Source of the DNA: Flavobacterium sp. 1355
GTDB lineage: Bacteria; Bacteroidota; Bacteroidia; Flavobacteriales; Flavobacteriaceae
DNA length: 64,000 nucleotides
Direction: 5' to 3'
Assembly: GCF_017833415.1 (NCBI RefSeq)
Contig: NZ_JAFICC010000020.1
Span: 39,613-103,612 of the forward strand
Below are positions 1 through 7,370 of this stretch, one piece after another. The notes under the pieces were generated by a model. It made no database searches. It was not told the origin of the DNA and saw only the letters and a list, made by a program, of their open reading frames with translations. Both the position numbers and the translations under genes were made by a program. Within the stretch, counting starts at the first letter, position 1, and each line of letters starts with the position of its first letter.

Positions 1-498
1 AAATGTGATGATTACAGCCAAAAAGAAAAATAGCCATAACAGCCATTTTGATTTAAAGGATTCTATATTAAATTTACCTATGGATTTTAACGTAAGCTTA
101 TAGGAACTCAAAGCAATAATTCCAATAACGGCAGCTCCTACACCGTAGAAAACGGCTTGTATCCATGAAAGTCCCCCATACAATTTATATACGATTCCCA
201 GTAAAACTACCATTATAAAAGAAGGCAATACAAATGCAAATCCCACCAATGTGGCTCCAAGAATTCGGTAATGTACAAATCCAAGATAGATTCCTAATTG
301 TGCTGCCAGGGGACCCGGGGCTAACTGTGCCAATGCCAGACCTTCTCTGTATTCTTCTTCTGAAATCCATTTTCTGTCTTCAACAAGATCTTTGTGCATA
401 TAGCCCACCAAGGCAACGGGACCGCCAAAACCAATCGTGCCTAATTTTAAGAAATAAAGCACTAGCGATCTTAAGCTATATTTTTTATTTTGTTCCAT
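1..498 (-). CDS. chrA: Chromate transporter, CHR family (partial, cut by window edge)
   Basis: Reading leftward from the ATG at 498 gives an open frame of 166 codons that runs off the window, so only the N-terminal part is present. The translation begins MEQNKKYSLRSLVLYFLKLG and continues with the GFGGP motif near residue 25, then a stretch with LAQLAPGPLAAQ and several hydrophobic membrane segments, all typical of the first half of CHR-family chromate/proton symporters. The protein would sit in the inner membrane and export chromate, although CHR proteins can also carry sulfate-like anions. Only 11 nt separate it from the upstream outer-membrane gene, and the ChrB-domain regulator follows upstream, which supports a chromate role. 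Whether it is one-domain or two-domain cannot be seen here. Confidence 0.9.
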   Translation of the reverse strand, partial: MEQNKKYSLRSLVLYFLKLGTIGFGGPVALVGYMHKDLVEDRKWISEEEYREGLALAQLAPGPLAAQLGIYLGFVHYRILGATLVGFAFVLPSFIMVVLLGIVYKLYGGLSWIQAVFYGVGAAVIGIIALSSYKLTLKSIGKFNIESFKSKWLLWLFFFLAVIITF

Positions 499-509
499 TA
501 TACGATTTT

Positions 510-1001
510 TTAAAAAGCAATTCCAAATTGTAAGCCAACAGTAAAAGTTGCAGGATGATCGTTTCCAAAACGAACGGGTAGAGGCATAGCTAAGAAATAG
601 CTGCTGTTTTTGTTTTTTATTACAGTTTTATTTAGAACAGGTGTAAAACCATATCTGCCCCCATTTTCAAAAGCCAATCTTCCGGCAAAAGTATAACCCT
701 TTCCCAAAGCGACTAAAACGCCGGGATGAAATACTATATTAGATACTTTGTCACTGGCGCCCTGAACCCTGATATTGGGAACGATTTCAAAAGAGAAACC
801 TATTTTAGAACTTTTCCATATATTTATTCCAGTTGGAAAGCCCACTGCATAATAATCCCTGAAGTTTAAATTGGTCTGCTCACTGGAAGTTGTAACAATC
901 GGATGATAAACTCCAAAATATCCTGTGATTTTTGGATAGGTTTCCTGAGAAAAAATGATTGTACTTGTAAATAGCAATAAAAAAAGTAGGATCGGTTTCA
1001 T
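510..1001 (-). CDS. Small outer-membrane beta-barrel-like protein of unknown function in the chromate cluster
   Basis: The mature protein is about 145 residues after a clear signal peptide (MKPILLFLLLFTSTIIFSQ). I chose the ATG at 1001 over one eight codons upstream at 1025, because the signal peptide then starts directly. The remainder alternates short hydrophobic and polar strands rich in Gly, Phe and Tyr and ends with a Phe (FTVGLQFGIAF), the usual C-terminal signature of an outer-membrane beta-barrel. It lies between the ChrB/AraC gene (62-86 nt upstream) and chrA (11 nt downstream), so it is probably co-transcribed. No family is recognised. A role in anion passage or sensing at the outer membrane is only a guess from context. 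Confidence 0.75.
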   Translation of the reverse strand: MKPILLFLLLFTSTIIFSQETYPKITGYFGVYHPIVTTSSEQTNLNFRDYYAVGFPTGINIWKSSKIGFSFEIVPNIRVQGASDKVSNIVFHPGVLVALGKGYTFAGRLAFENGGRYGFTPVLNKTVIKNKNSSYFLAMPLPVRFGNDHPATFTVGLQFGIAF

Positions 1002-1087
1002 TATGATGATATAGTTTTGTTTCAAAGAACAAAGCTATATACACTAAACCGATAGAAATAGAAGGTTATTTACTTTTTGTATCTGGA

Positions 1088-1933
1088 TTACTTTTTTTGT
1101 GTTTTTTTTCGGTATGAAGATGGATTTTTTCCAGTCTGAAGTTTGAAAATCCTTGTAAAATGACTCTGATCAGAAAAACCGGTCATGTAGGCTATTTCTG
1201 TGAGCGTATACGACGAATTTTCAATAAGGTTTACTGCTTTCTCAATTCTCAATTTCCGAATGTAATCACCAAAATTCAGGTCTTCAAAATACTTGGAAAA
1301 TTCTCTGGACAAATAGGACGGGTTTAATTCAAGATCATTTGAAATTTGTTTTAAATCGAATGTAAACTGAGTATCAATCTGATCCTGAATTATTTCTTTA
1401 AGTTCTTTTACCCAGGACGGTGTTTTTTTATTTGATTTTTTTTCGGTTAAAAATTTTTGGTACACCTCATGCAGGAGATTCTCAAAAGGACTGTTTTGAA
1501 GATGGTTTTGCTTATGCAAATGCGTCGCCCAGCTATAAAGTGCATCATATACGACCATTCCGCTTTCCAATAGTTTATAATCATCGGTAATATTATAAGA
1601 AAGCCCCGCTGAAATCGCCCACAGCCCTGCAGACTCTGTTGCAATATCATGTCTGTCTGTATCTGCACCACGGACAATTCCTGCTATAATCAGTATAGCA
1701 GGGTCATCAATTTTATATTTTTTAACGATATAATCAAAAGTACATTGTTCATTATAGTGTGTAAATTCCACGTCAGGAATATCAAAAGGAATTGCATCAA
1801 GTTCCTTAGCTTTTATTAATACCTCGTTGTAAGGAACGTAAATAAATTCAGCTTCCTTGTCTACAAATTTCTTTATCAGCCAGGGGCAGGCAATACGGTC
1901 AATTTTAGGTCTTTCTCTAGTAATCCACTTCAT
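1088..1933 (-). CDS. ChrB C-terminal-domain / AraC-type HTH fusion regulator
   Basis: Residues 1-150 match the ChrB C-terminal domain, also called the chromate resistance protein domain: the opening (KWITRERPKIDRIACPWLI, then F-x-Y-V-P), the HYNEQCTFD stretch and the IVRGADTDRH stretch are characteristic. Residues from about 175 to 281 are an AraC/XylS DNA-binding domain with two helix-turn-helix units, ending in the GFSDQSHFTRIFK signature followed by GKNPSSYRKK. In classical ChrB proteins this C-terminal domain is joined to an N-terminal DNA-binding region, so the order and type of HTH differ here. It is likely the chromate-responsive activator or repressor of the operon that follows immediately (outer-membrane protein, chrA). 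Which way it acts is not visible. Confidence 0.85.
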   Translation of the reverse strand: MKWITRERPKIDRIACPWLIKKFVDKEAEFIYVPYNEVLIKAKELDAIPFDIPDVEFTHYNEQCTFDYIVKKYKIDDPAILIIAGIVRGADTDRHDIATESAGLWAISAGLSYNITDDYKLLESGMVVYDALYSWATHLHKQNHLQNSPFENLLHEVYQKFLTEKKSNKKTPSWVKELKEIIQDQIDTQFTFDLKQISNDLELNPSYLSREFSKYFEDLNFGDYIRKLRIEKAVNLIENSSYTLTEIAYMTGFSDQSHFTRIFKLQTGKNPSSYRKKTQKK

Positions 1934-2034
1934 GGTGTCATAATTTAAAAACTATCCATCAAATATATTCAATGGATAGCTTAAAACAGAATTAATAATT
2001 TAATTTTATATCTGAAATCTAATTAAACTCAAAA

Positions 2035-2109
2035 ATGGAAATTGTATTTATTATTCTGGTAATTTTTCTATTATTCTATGCCCCTAAATATTTTAGGAAA
2101 CGTAAATAA
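2035..2109 (+). CDS. Possible 24-residue single-span membrane micro-protein
   Basis: An ATG frame reads M-E, then fourteen mostly hydrophobic residues (IVFIILVIFLLFYA), then P-K-Y-F-R-K-R-K and a stop. A short acidic N-terminus, one membrane span and a basic tail is the layout of many bacterial micro-membrane proteins, and the basic tail would put the C-terminus in the cytoplasm. No ribosome-binding site or conservation evidence is visible, and AT-rich DNA produces such frames by chance, so this is a weak call. Confidence 0.25.
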   Translation: MEIVFIILVIFLLFYAPKYFRKRK

Positions 2110-2415
2110 AAAAAACATTCTTTTTTACAATCTATAACTTATATTTTAGCAAAATAGCTATCACTTCATAGTATTCTTTTCAATCTGTCTTTTGATCTCA
2201 TCCTGCTGTAATTTTCTTTTCCAGCGTTTTTCAACTGTAAGTCCTTTTTAAACGTTTTAATATTTTAAAGAAGTGCCTTAACTTTTCGTGGCAATTAGCA
2301 GGCAGCTCCCGCTATGAAAATAATACAAACAGCCTATAAAGAAATTTACACTCATTATAAATTAATAAAATGTAATAATAAATGATAAATATATAAAAAT
2401 CAATAAGTTATTCGT

Positions 2416-2432
2416 GTTATGTTTGACATAAC
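2416..2432 (+). promoter_or_regulatory. Candidate -7 box embedded in an inverted repeat upstream of DUF892 gene
   Basis: GTTATG (2416-2421) and CATAAC (2427-2432) form a perfect 6-bp inverted repeat around TTTGA. The same bases contain TATGTTTG (2418-2425), a perfect match to the Bacteroidota -7 consensus TAnnTTTG. The start codon is about 20 nt downstream. No good TTG -33 box is visible. A palindrome on top of the -7 box could be an operator. Confidence 0.4.
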
Positions 2433-2446
2433 TTAAATTGGAAATC

Positions 2447-3022
2447 ATGAATGGAGTGTCAACAACTAATCAATCAGCACATAATTATGGTTTACGCAGG
2501 TTATTTATTAACCAATTAAGAGAAATGATATGGGCTGAGCGAGCACTTACTAAAACTATCCCTAAAATAGTGGACAATATAGCTTCGCCAAATTTAATTG
2601 CTATTATGAAGGATCATGCGCTGATTACCAGCCAACAGATTGAAAGACTGGAAAGGGGTTTTGAACTTATTGGTGTAAGCACCCGCGGAAAAAAATGTGT
2701 CGTGCTTGAAGCTCTTATAAAGGAATGTAAAGATACATTGAAATATACACAGCATGGTCCCCTAAGAGATGCGGCAATCATTGCCGTGGTTCAGAAAATT
2801 GAACATTATGCGATGGCAGCCTATGGAACGCTTACTTTTTTTGGTAAGGCATTGGGTGAAAATGCTTTGGCTGATGCACTTAACAAAACACTTATTGAGG
2901 AAAAAGAAGCGGATGCTTTCTTGTCTGAAGCAGCTTATAGAACAATAAATTTTGATGCAGCGTTTGATGAGAAAAAATTTCTGGCATCTCATTATTATCG
3001 AGGAGAAACGCCAAAATTTTAA
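2447..3022 (+). CDS. DUF892 (YciE/YciF-type) ferritin-like protein, copy 1
   Basis: The 191-residue protein is a four-helix ferritin-like DUF892 member. It shows the signature LRRLFINQLREMIWAERAL near the N-terminus, the helix carrying DHALITSQQIERLERGFEL, then GPLRDAAIIAVVQKIEHYAMAAYGTL and a last helix with LNKTLIEEKEADAFL. The E, H and E-H-Y positions in these helices are where the family carries its di-metal ligands. DUF892 proteins are linked to general, osmotic and oxidative stress, but the reaction is not established. I used the ATG at 2447 rather than the TTG at 2438. It resembles the second copy at 5106 closely in the core but lacks that copy's long Lys/Thr/Ser-rich N-terminal extension and acidic tail. 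Confidence 0.9.
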   Translation: MNGVSTTNQSAHNYGLRRLFINQLREMIWAERALTKTIPKIVDNIASPNLIAIMKDHALITSQQIERLERGFELIGVSTRGKKCVVLEALIKECKDTLKYTQHGPLRDAAIIAVVQKIEHYAMAAYGTLTFFGKALGENALADALNKTLIEEKEADAFLSEAAYRTINFDAAFDEKKFLASHYYRGETPKF

Positions 3023-3074
3023 TGTATTCTATCTATTACATTAGACTTTAAAATTAAAATATAATTAACGCAAT

Positions 3075-4217
3075 ATGAAAACATACAAAATAGGAATAAT
3101 TGGCTATGGAGGTTTTGGGAAATTTCTGCACCATTGGTGGGGTCAGCTTGAAAATGTAGAAGTAGTGGCTATTGCCGATTCGGGCAAACATTCTCATACT
3201 GATATTGAGAATATTAAATTGTATCACGATTGGAAAGATCTGATAAGCGATGCAGAAATAGATATTGTAAGTATCGTAACTCCGCCAAGCCTGCATGCAG
3301 AAATGGCTTGTGCAGCCATGAAATCCGGAAAACATGTATTGCTTGAAAAGCCGGCAGCTATAACCAAAGAAGATACCCTGCAAATTTTAGAAACACAAAA
3401 GGAAACCGGGATGATTATTACAGTTGATCATATGATTAGGTATAATCCCATAATTCAAAGTTTCATTCAATTGGGGCAAAGCGGTACCCTTGGCAGGCTT
3501 AGACATGTGGTGGTAAATAACTATGCCCAGGATGCAGCTTTGCCTTCTGATCACTGGTTTTGGAAAGAGGACGTGTCTGGTGGAATTTTTATCGAGCACG
3601 GAGTCCATTTTTTTGATATTGTCAATGCATTAAGCGGCCAGAAATATAGTAAAGTGTATGGAGTTTCTGATCATCGTAATGCAATACAGCGGGATAGGGT
3701 CTCAGCAATAGTATTGTACAATGAAGGTATGATTGCCAGTTATTATCATGCTTTTTCGGGTCCGGGTTTTTTTGAGCAGACTACCATAAGCCTGGCATAT
3801 GATCTGGCCAGAGTAGAAATTGAAGGCTGGATGCCTCTGAAGGGGACCATAACAGCAATGGTAAATGAAGATATAAAAGAACAACTAACAGATATTCCTG
3901 GCTGGACCATAAATCAGACCCAGGAACTTGACAGAATTGGGGATAATTCAAGACCGGAAGGCTGGGGTTCCGACCCGTCAATTATTGCTCCAAAAGAGTT
4001 GACCTACTGCGGAGGAATTGCGTATGATGTTAATGAAATGATATCAGGAACTTTTCAACTTCCTGAAACAAAAGGCGAGGTATACGGCAAATGTGTACAA
4101 TCGATTCTGATTGATGTGATAAAGAAAATAGAAAACAGGGATCACAAATTAGCGATAACTTTTGAGGATGCTGTTGAAGCGGTAATGATTGCTGTTTTAT
4201 CATCAGATAAGGAATAA
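3075..4217 (+). CDS. Gfo/Idh/MocA-family NAD(P)-dependent oxidoreductase
   Basis: The 380-residue protein starts with a Rossmann fold whose nucleotide-binding loop is G10-x-G12-x-x-G15. It has the family EKP motif at residues 91-93 and the C-terminal substrate domain with GGIFIEHGVHFFDIVNAL around residue 175, where the histidine pair is the likely catalytic region. The family oxidises or reduces sugars, inositols and related cyclic substrates with NAD(P); the substrate here cannot be told. It begins 52 nt after the DUF892 gene and may be read from the same transcript. No signal peptide is present, so it acts in the cytoplasm. Length and motif spacing are normal for the family. Confidence 0.88.
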   Translation: MKTYKIGIIGYGGFGKFLHHWWGQLENVEVVAIADSGKHSHTDIENIKLYHDWKDLISDAEIDIVSIVTPPSLHAEMACAAMKSGKHVLLEKPAAITKEDTLQILETQKETGMIITVDHMIRYNPIIQSFIQLGQSGTLGRLRHVVVNNYAQDAALPSDHWFWKEDVSGGIFIEHGVHFFDIVNALSGQKYSKVYGVSDHRNAIQRDRVSAIVLYNEGMIASYYHAFSGPGFFEQTTISLAYDLARVEIEGWMPLKGTITAMVNEDIKEQLTDIPGWTINQTQELDRIGDNSRPEGWGSDPSIIAPKELTYCGGIAYDVNEMISGTFQLPETKGEVYGKCVQSILIDVIKKIENRDHKLAITFEDAVEAVMIAVLSSDKE

Positions 4218-4414
4218 ATACTACGTTATAAAAGACTGAAATTAATTAGAATATTAAAAGAAACGGGACGTTCATGATAGAATAAAAAACATGTTAATTC
4301 TTTGATTTTGTTTTGTTTATAAAATATAATATTGTAAATCTTGGAATAAATTGTGTAAAAAAAACATTCCGAAGCTGCTTAAATTTCCAAATATTAATTT
4401 TAAATAAACTTATT

Positions 4415-4672
4415 ATGATATTAGATAATCAAAGCACGGAAGGTGCAACGGCAAAGGCTATTGAAGAACAGACTTCAAAACTGCCATCAGATTTATTCTT
4501 GTATGCCTCACTGGCTGCAATGGGAACATCACTTACTCTAAAATGTCTGGGTAAAAGTCATAACGCCTTATTTGTTGGGCAATGGGCTGCTCCATTTTTA
4601 CTGTTGGGAATTTATAACAAGCTTGTAAAATTGGAAGGTCACGATGCTGAGGATAGAAACGTAAATGGATAA
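4415..4672 (+). CDS. Small two-span membrane protein of unknown function
   Basis: I chose the ATG at 4415 (M-I-L-D-N-Q-S-T), which gives 85 residues. Upstream in-frame codons back to 4313 give a Lys/Cys-rich sequence without protein-like character. The N-terminal 35 residues are soluble and polar (EGATAKAIEEQTSKLPSD), followed by two hydrophobic segments (LFLYASLAAMGTSLTLKCLG and LFVGQWAAPFLLLGIYNKLV) separated by a short loop, then an acidic tail. It is followed after only 3 nt by the next small gene, so the two are probably translated together. No family recognised. Its position between two DUF892 genes suggests membership of the same stress regulon. Confidence 0.65.
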   Translation: MILDNQSTEGATAKAIEEQTSKLPSDLFLYASLAAMGTSLTLKCLGKSHNALFVGQWAAPFLLLGIYNKLVKLEGHDAEDRNVNG

Positions 4673-4675
4673 GTT

Positions 4676-4885
4676 ATGGAAAAGCAAAACAAAAATTTTG
4701 ATAATGAGGAATTTAAGGATACCGATCAGGGATTCAATGCCAGGAATCAGTACAGCGGATCTGGAGATTTCAGCCCTGACACTGAGGAAGAATCTATAGA
4801 GTCATCACTGAATAGTAATGATGAACCTGAATCTCCTACAGATTTGCAACAGGACGAGTCCGGTACGTTAAAATCAAATAATTAA
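4676..4885 (+). CDS. Small acidic, probably disordered protein
   Basis: The 69-residue protein is almost entirely polar, rich in Asp, Glu, Asn and Ser with no hydrophobic core (for example DTEEESIESSLNSNDEPESP), so it is probably intrinsically disordered. It starts 3 nt after the stop of the small membrane protein and is followed within 15 nt by a strong hairpin terminator, which argues that it is a real last gene of a transcription unit. Function unknown; hydrophilic acidic proteins of this kind are often stress-induced, but that is inference from context. Confidence 0.6.
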   Translation: MEKQNKNFDNEEFKDTDQGFNARNQYSGSGDFSPDTEEESIESSLNSNDEPESPTDLQQDESGTLKSNN

Positions 4886-4896
4886 TAAGTCCTTTC

Positions 4897-4926
4897 AAAA
4901 GAAGCTGCCAAATGGCAGCTTCTTTT
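4897..4926 (+). terminator. Rho-independent terminator after the small-protein pair
   Basis: AAAAGAAGCTGCCA (4897-4910) and TGGCAGCTTCTTTT (4913-4926) are perfect 14-nt reverse complements around a two-base centre, so the real loop is a few bases wider. The hairpin ends in a T-run and follows the stop codon at 4885 by 11 nt. Confidence 0.85.
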
Positions 4927-5105
4927 ATATCAGCTGGAGATCAGGCTCAAAGCAATGATGCCAATTTAATGCCTTTTTATTTTATTCAATGCTGAATGAC
5001 TTAAAATGTGGATGCCAATTTTATAAAAGCGAATTATAATTTTGTAAAAAACTGATACTGTGTAAAGTATATTTTTAGAATATGAAATTAATTAAAATTT
5101 AATAT

Positions 5106-5708
5106 ATGAAAACTACAAAAAACACTAGTACATCTGATACGAAAACTAAAAGTACCAGAACCCAATCAAAACCGAGAGGAAGTGTAAAAGCAAAATCATC
5201 TGCGGCAGAAGGACTTAGAGAACTATTTGTAGAATCTTTAAAAGATATCTACTGGGCAGAGAAAGCGTTGACAAAAGCACTGCCAAAAATGGCTGAAAAT
5301 GCTACTTCTGAAGATCTTATAAATACAATTAACGATCACCTTAAGGTTACAGAAGAACAAGTAAGCAGATTAGAACAGGTTTTTGAGTTGATTGAAGAAA
5401 AAGCAACGGCAAAAAAGTGTGAAGCAATGGAAGGCTTGATTAAAGAAGGCGAAAGTATAATGGAAGAAACGCAGCAAGGTCCTGTACGTGATGCAGGAAT
5501 TATTGGTGCATCGCAAAAAATTGAACATTATGAAATTGCTACTTATGGCACACTTGCCGCATTTGCTGAAACACTCGGTGAGAATGAAGCGCTGCAATTA
5601 CTACAGCAAACTTTAAACGAAGAAAAAGAAGCAGATTCACTTTTAACTGAAGTTGCCTACAACAACATCAATTTTGAGGCTTCAGAAGAAGAGGAAGATG
5701 AAGAATAA
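5106..5708 (+). CDS. DUF892 (YciE/YciF-type) ferritin-like protein, copy 2
   Basis: The 200-residue paralogue of the protein at 2447 has the same helices: LRELFVESLKDIYWAEKAL near residue 38, DHLKVTEEQVSRLEQVFEL, GPVRDAGIIGASQKIEHYEI and LNEEKEADSLLTEVAYNNIN. It differs by a 35-residue N-terminal extension made almost only of Lys, Thr, Ser and Arg, and by an acidic tail of Glu and Asp. The extension resembles the flexible basic tails of DNA- or polyphosphate-binding proteins, so a nucleoid association is possible but unproven. It stands alone between two strong hairpins, so it is probably a single-gene transcript. The metal-site carboxylate and histidine positions of the family are conserved by eye. 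Confidence 0.9.
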   Translation: MKTTKNTSTSDTKTKSTRTQSKPRGSVKAKSSAAEGLRELFVESLKDIYWAEKALTKALPKMAENATSEDLINTINDHLKVTEEQVSRLEQVFELIEEKATAKKCEAMEGLIKEGESIMEETQQGPVRDAGIIGASQKIEHYEIATYGTLAAFAETLGENEALQLLQQTLNEEKEADSLLTEVAYNNINFEASEEEEDEE

Positions 5709-5740
5709 CATTTTCTTTTTAGAATTATTGTCATGTTTTT

Positions 5741-5775
5741 AAAACCTGTAATCTCATATTAAGATTACAGGTTTT
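5741..5775. terminator. Bidirectional terminator between DUF892 copy 2 and pncC-like gene
   Basis: AAAACCTGTAATCT (5741-5754) pairs perfectly with AGATTACAGGTTTT (5762-5775) around a 7-nt loop. There is a T-run on the right and an A-run on the left, so it can stop transcription from both converging genes. The leftward gene's stop codon begins at 5778, right at the edge of the hairpin. Confidence 0.85.
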
Positions 5776-6261
5776 TTATTTCAGTTTGGCAATACTTTCT
5801 ATTATGAGTTGCGCTGTTTTATCAATTGTTTGTAAAACAATTTCTTCGGGCGAACCTTTAAAGACTTCCCTGTGACTTATTTTATCATTTGGAGTTATGA
5901 TATGAATAAACATTGTGCCAACAGGTTTTTCTTCGGTTTCGCTGCCGCCCGGAGTTGTAAGCCCCGTAATGCCGACAGCAATTTTGGAATTGAATATCTT
6001 TAATGTTTGCTGTGCCAATATTTTGGTCACATCGGCAGATTCGGGGGTACATTTTTCAATGATACTGTGCGGAACATTTAAAATCTGCTCCTTTACAAAT
6101 ATTTCATAACAAACAATTCCGCCACGCAATATATCTCCTGATTTTTCGGTCATAGAAAATTCAGCAGCCATTCTACCTGCGGTTGCGCTTTCTGCAAAAG
6201 CAATATTCCATTGTTTAGCAGCTATTGTTTTACTACATTTTGTAACAATTTCTGAGGGCAT
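5776..6261 (-). CDS. PncC/CinA C-terminal-domain amidase (nicotinamide-nucleotide amidohydrolase)
   Basis: The 161-residue protein is a stand-alone CinA C-terminal domain. It shows AESATAG near residue 24 (family: AES-x-T-G-G), GGIVCYE around residue 47, and GITGLTTPGG followed by EEKPVGTMFIHI near residues 98-118. This domain deamidates nicotinamide mononucleotide to nicotinate mononucleotide in NAD recycling. The second motif reads AESATAGRMAAE rather than the common AES(C)TGG-L, a small deviation near the catalytic Ser. It is the last gene of the leftward operon that starts at 10780 and sits 34 nt after the SET-domain gene. The link to its neighbours is not obvious. Confidence 0.85.
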   Translation of the reverse strand: MPSEIVTKCSKTIAAKQWNIAFAESATAGRMAAEFSMTEKSGDILRGGIVCYEIFVKEQILNVPHSIIEKCTPESADVTKILAQQTLKIFNSKIAVGITGLTTPGGSETEEKPVGTMFIHIITPNDKISHREVFKGSPEEIVLQTIDKTAQLIIESIAKLK

Positions 6262-6295
6262 AAAATAAACTTTTAGTTAAACTATTGATCTAAAA

Positions 6296-6904
6296 CTAAG
6301 AGGCGCTTTTTACAGAATTATTGTGTTGATAATGACATTCAAGTATTGATCTCATTAAAGTAGGATGATAGACAGCATTTACAAACTCATCCCATGTTTT
6401 TTCAGAAATAAGTGCTCTTAAGGATTGTGGGACTTTTAGAACTTCGGGAGCATTTTCTCTTATCAGCGCATCCCATTCTTCATAAAAAGTAAGAATGTCA
6501 TCCGGATAAACAGTTTTCCTAATGGTATTCTCATCAATAACATGAAATGGTTTTTCAACATTCAGATAACCGTAATCGTCCGTAAGTTCTTCGCCGGGAT
6601 GAATATCTCTTATGGCAATTTCAAAATCATAAGGCGTACTGAAACAACTTGGTTTAAAGCTATGATTTACAAATTTGCCGTTATCCCAGCACAAAACCAT
6701 TTCGCCATTTTTATTGGTAAAAGAATAAGTGTCCAAATATTTTTTTATAGATGGATTCAGATTCTCGGCTCTCTCTCTACTGAAAACCTGATCGAGATCG
6801 TCCTGAACCCAGGTTATTGTTCCTCTTGGAATTAATTTTGTAGCTACAACGCCGTAACCTTTTTCTTTGCTTATAAAGCGTACTTCTGTATCTGGATGTA
6901 TCAT
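6296..6904 (-). CDS. SET-domain protein (putative lysine methyltransferase)
   Basis: The 202-residue protein carries the core SET motifs: KGYGVVATKLIPRGT at residues 15-29, FVNHSFKPSC near residue 80 (family N-H-x-x-x-P-N) and GEELTDDYGY near residue 105. The last part supplies the conserved tyrosine of the active site. The third residue after the Pro of NHSFKPSC differs from the usual Asn, and no Cys-rich post-SET segment is visible. SET proteins transfer methyl groups from S-adenosylmethionine to lysines; in bacteria the targets are mostly unknown. It begins 1 nt after the stop of the cytidylyltransferase-like gene, so translation is probably coupled. Its presence inside a cell-surface sugar operon is unexpected. 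Confidence 0.82.
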   Translation of the reverse strand: MIHPDTEVRFISKEKGYGVVATKLIPRGTITWVQDDLDQVFSRERAENLNPSIKKYLDTYSFTNKNGEMVLCWDNGKFVNHSFKPSCFSTPYDFEIAIRDIHPGEELTDDYGYLNVEKPFHVIDENTIRKTVYPDDILTFYEEWDALIRENAPEVLKVPQSLRALISEKTWDEFVNAVYHPTLMRSILECHYQHNNSVKSAS

Positions 6905-6905
6905 A

Positions 6906-7346
6906 TTAAACTAATTTTAAGCATTCACGTTCATAAACTTCTTTTCGTAGTCCGCTGCTGGAGAAACGGTGGTTGCGTTTGTTATAAATGAGTTTTATGC
7001 CCATTTTTTCGCAATAGTCACGTCCGGTAAAATTGGTGTCTTTGTATTCTTCTCCAATAATTCGAACATCGATTGCAAATGACTGAAGAATGTCCTGAAG
7101 ATCCTGCTCTGTAGCATACGGAATAATTTCATCTACAAACCTGCAGGCTTTGAGCTGTATATATCTTTCAACGACAGATTGTGTTGGTTTATTTTTTTCA
7201 GGTCTGTCAATTGTTGGGTCAGTCTGCAGCCCCACAATTAAATAATCACAATATAATTTTGCCTCTTCAAGCATCTTTACATGACCAGCATGCAATAAAT
7301 CAAATGCACTAAATGTAATACCGGTTATTGTTTTCGTTAATTCCAT
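6906..7346 (-). CDS. Cytidylyltransferase-like nucleotidyltransferase (TagD/RfaE type)
   Basis: The 146-residue protein has the nucleotidyltransferase signature TFSAFDLLHAGHVKML at residues 11-26, with the H-x-G-H motif that binds the nucleotide phosphates. The C-terminal HRFSSSGLRKEV stands in the place of the R-T-x-G-I-S-T motif. The family joins CTP to an alcohol phosphate such as glycerol-3-phosphate or a sugar phosphate, giving a CDP-activated precursor. In this operon of surface-sugar genes it probably makes an activated alditol or sugar unit, but the substrate is not decided by the sequence. It sits 24 nt after the hydrolase gene and 1 nt before the SET gene. Confidence 0.85.
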   Translation of the reverse strand: MELTKTITGITFSAFDLLHAGHVKMLEEAKLYCDYLIVGLQTDPTIDRPEKNKPTQSVVERYIQLKACRFVDEIIPYATEQDLQDILQSFAIDVRIIGEEYKDTNFTGRDYCEKMGIKLIYNKRNHRFSSSGLRKEVYERECLKLV

Positions 7347-7370
7347 TTTACATATTTTTTTGATTAAACG

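Larger units (their letters stand above)
1934..2437. other. Intergenic region with one possible micro-ORF
   Basis: About 500 bp between the leftward chromate operon and the rightward DUF892 gene. It must hold the promoter of the chromate operon near 1940-2000, although I could not identify clear boxes. The only coding candidate is the 24-codon frame at 2035-2109. The section 2110-2400 has no convincing ORF, RNA or strong hairpin. Confidence 0.4.

Noticed and set aside
185..370. Leftward frame of 61 codons at the left edge
   Set aside because: It is in another frame inside the chromate transporter, whose true frame runs from 498 to the edge.
4313..4414. N-terminal extension of the small membrane protein
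   Set aside because: Lys/Cys-rich, AT-driven translation before a sensible ATG at 4415.
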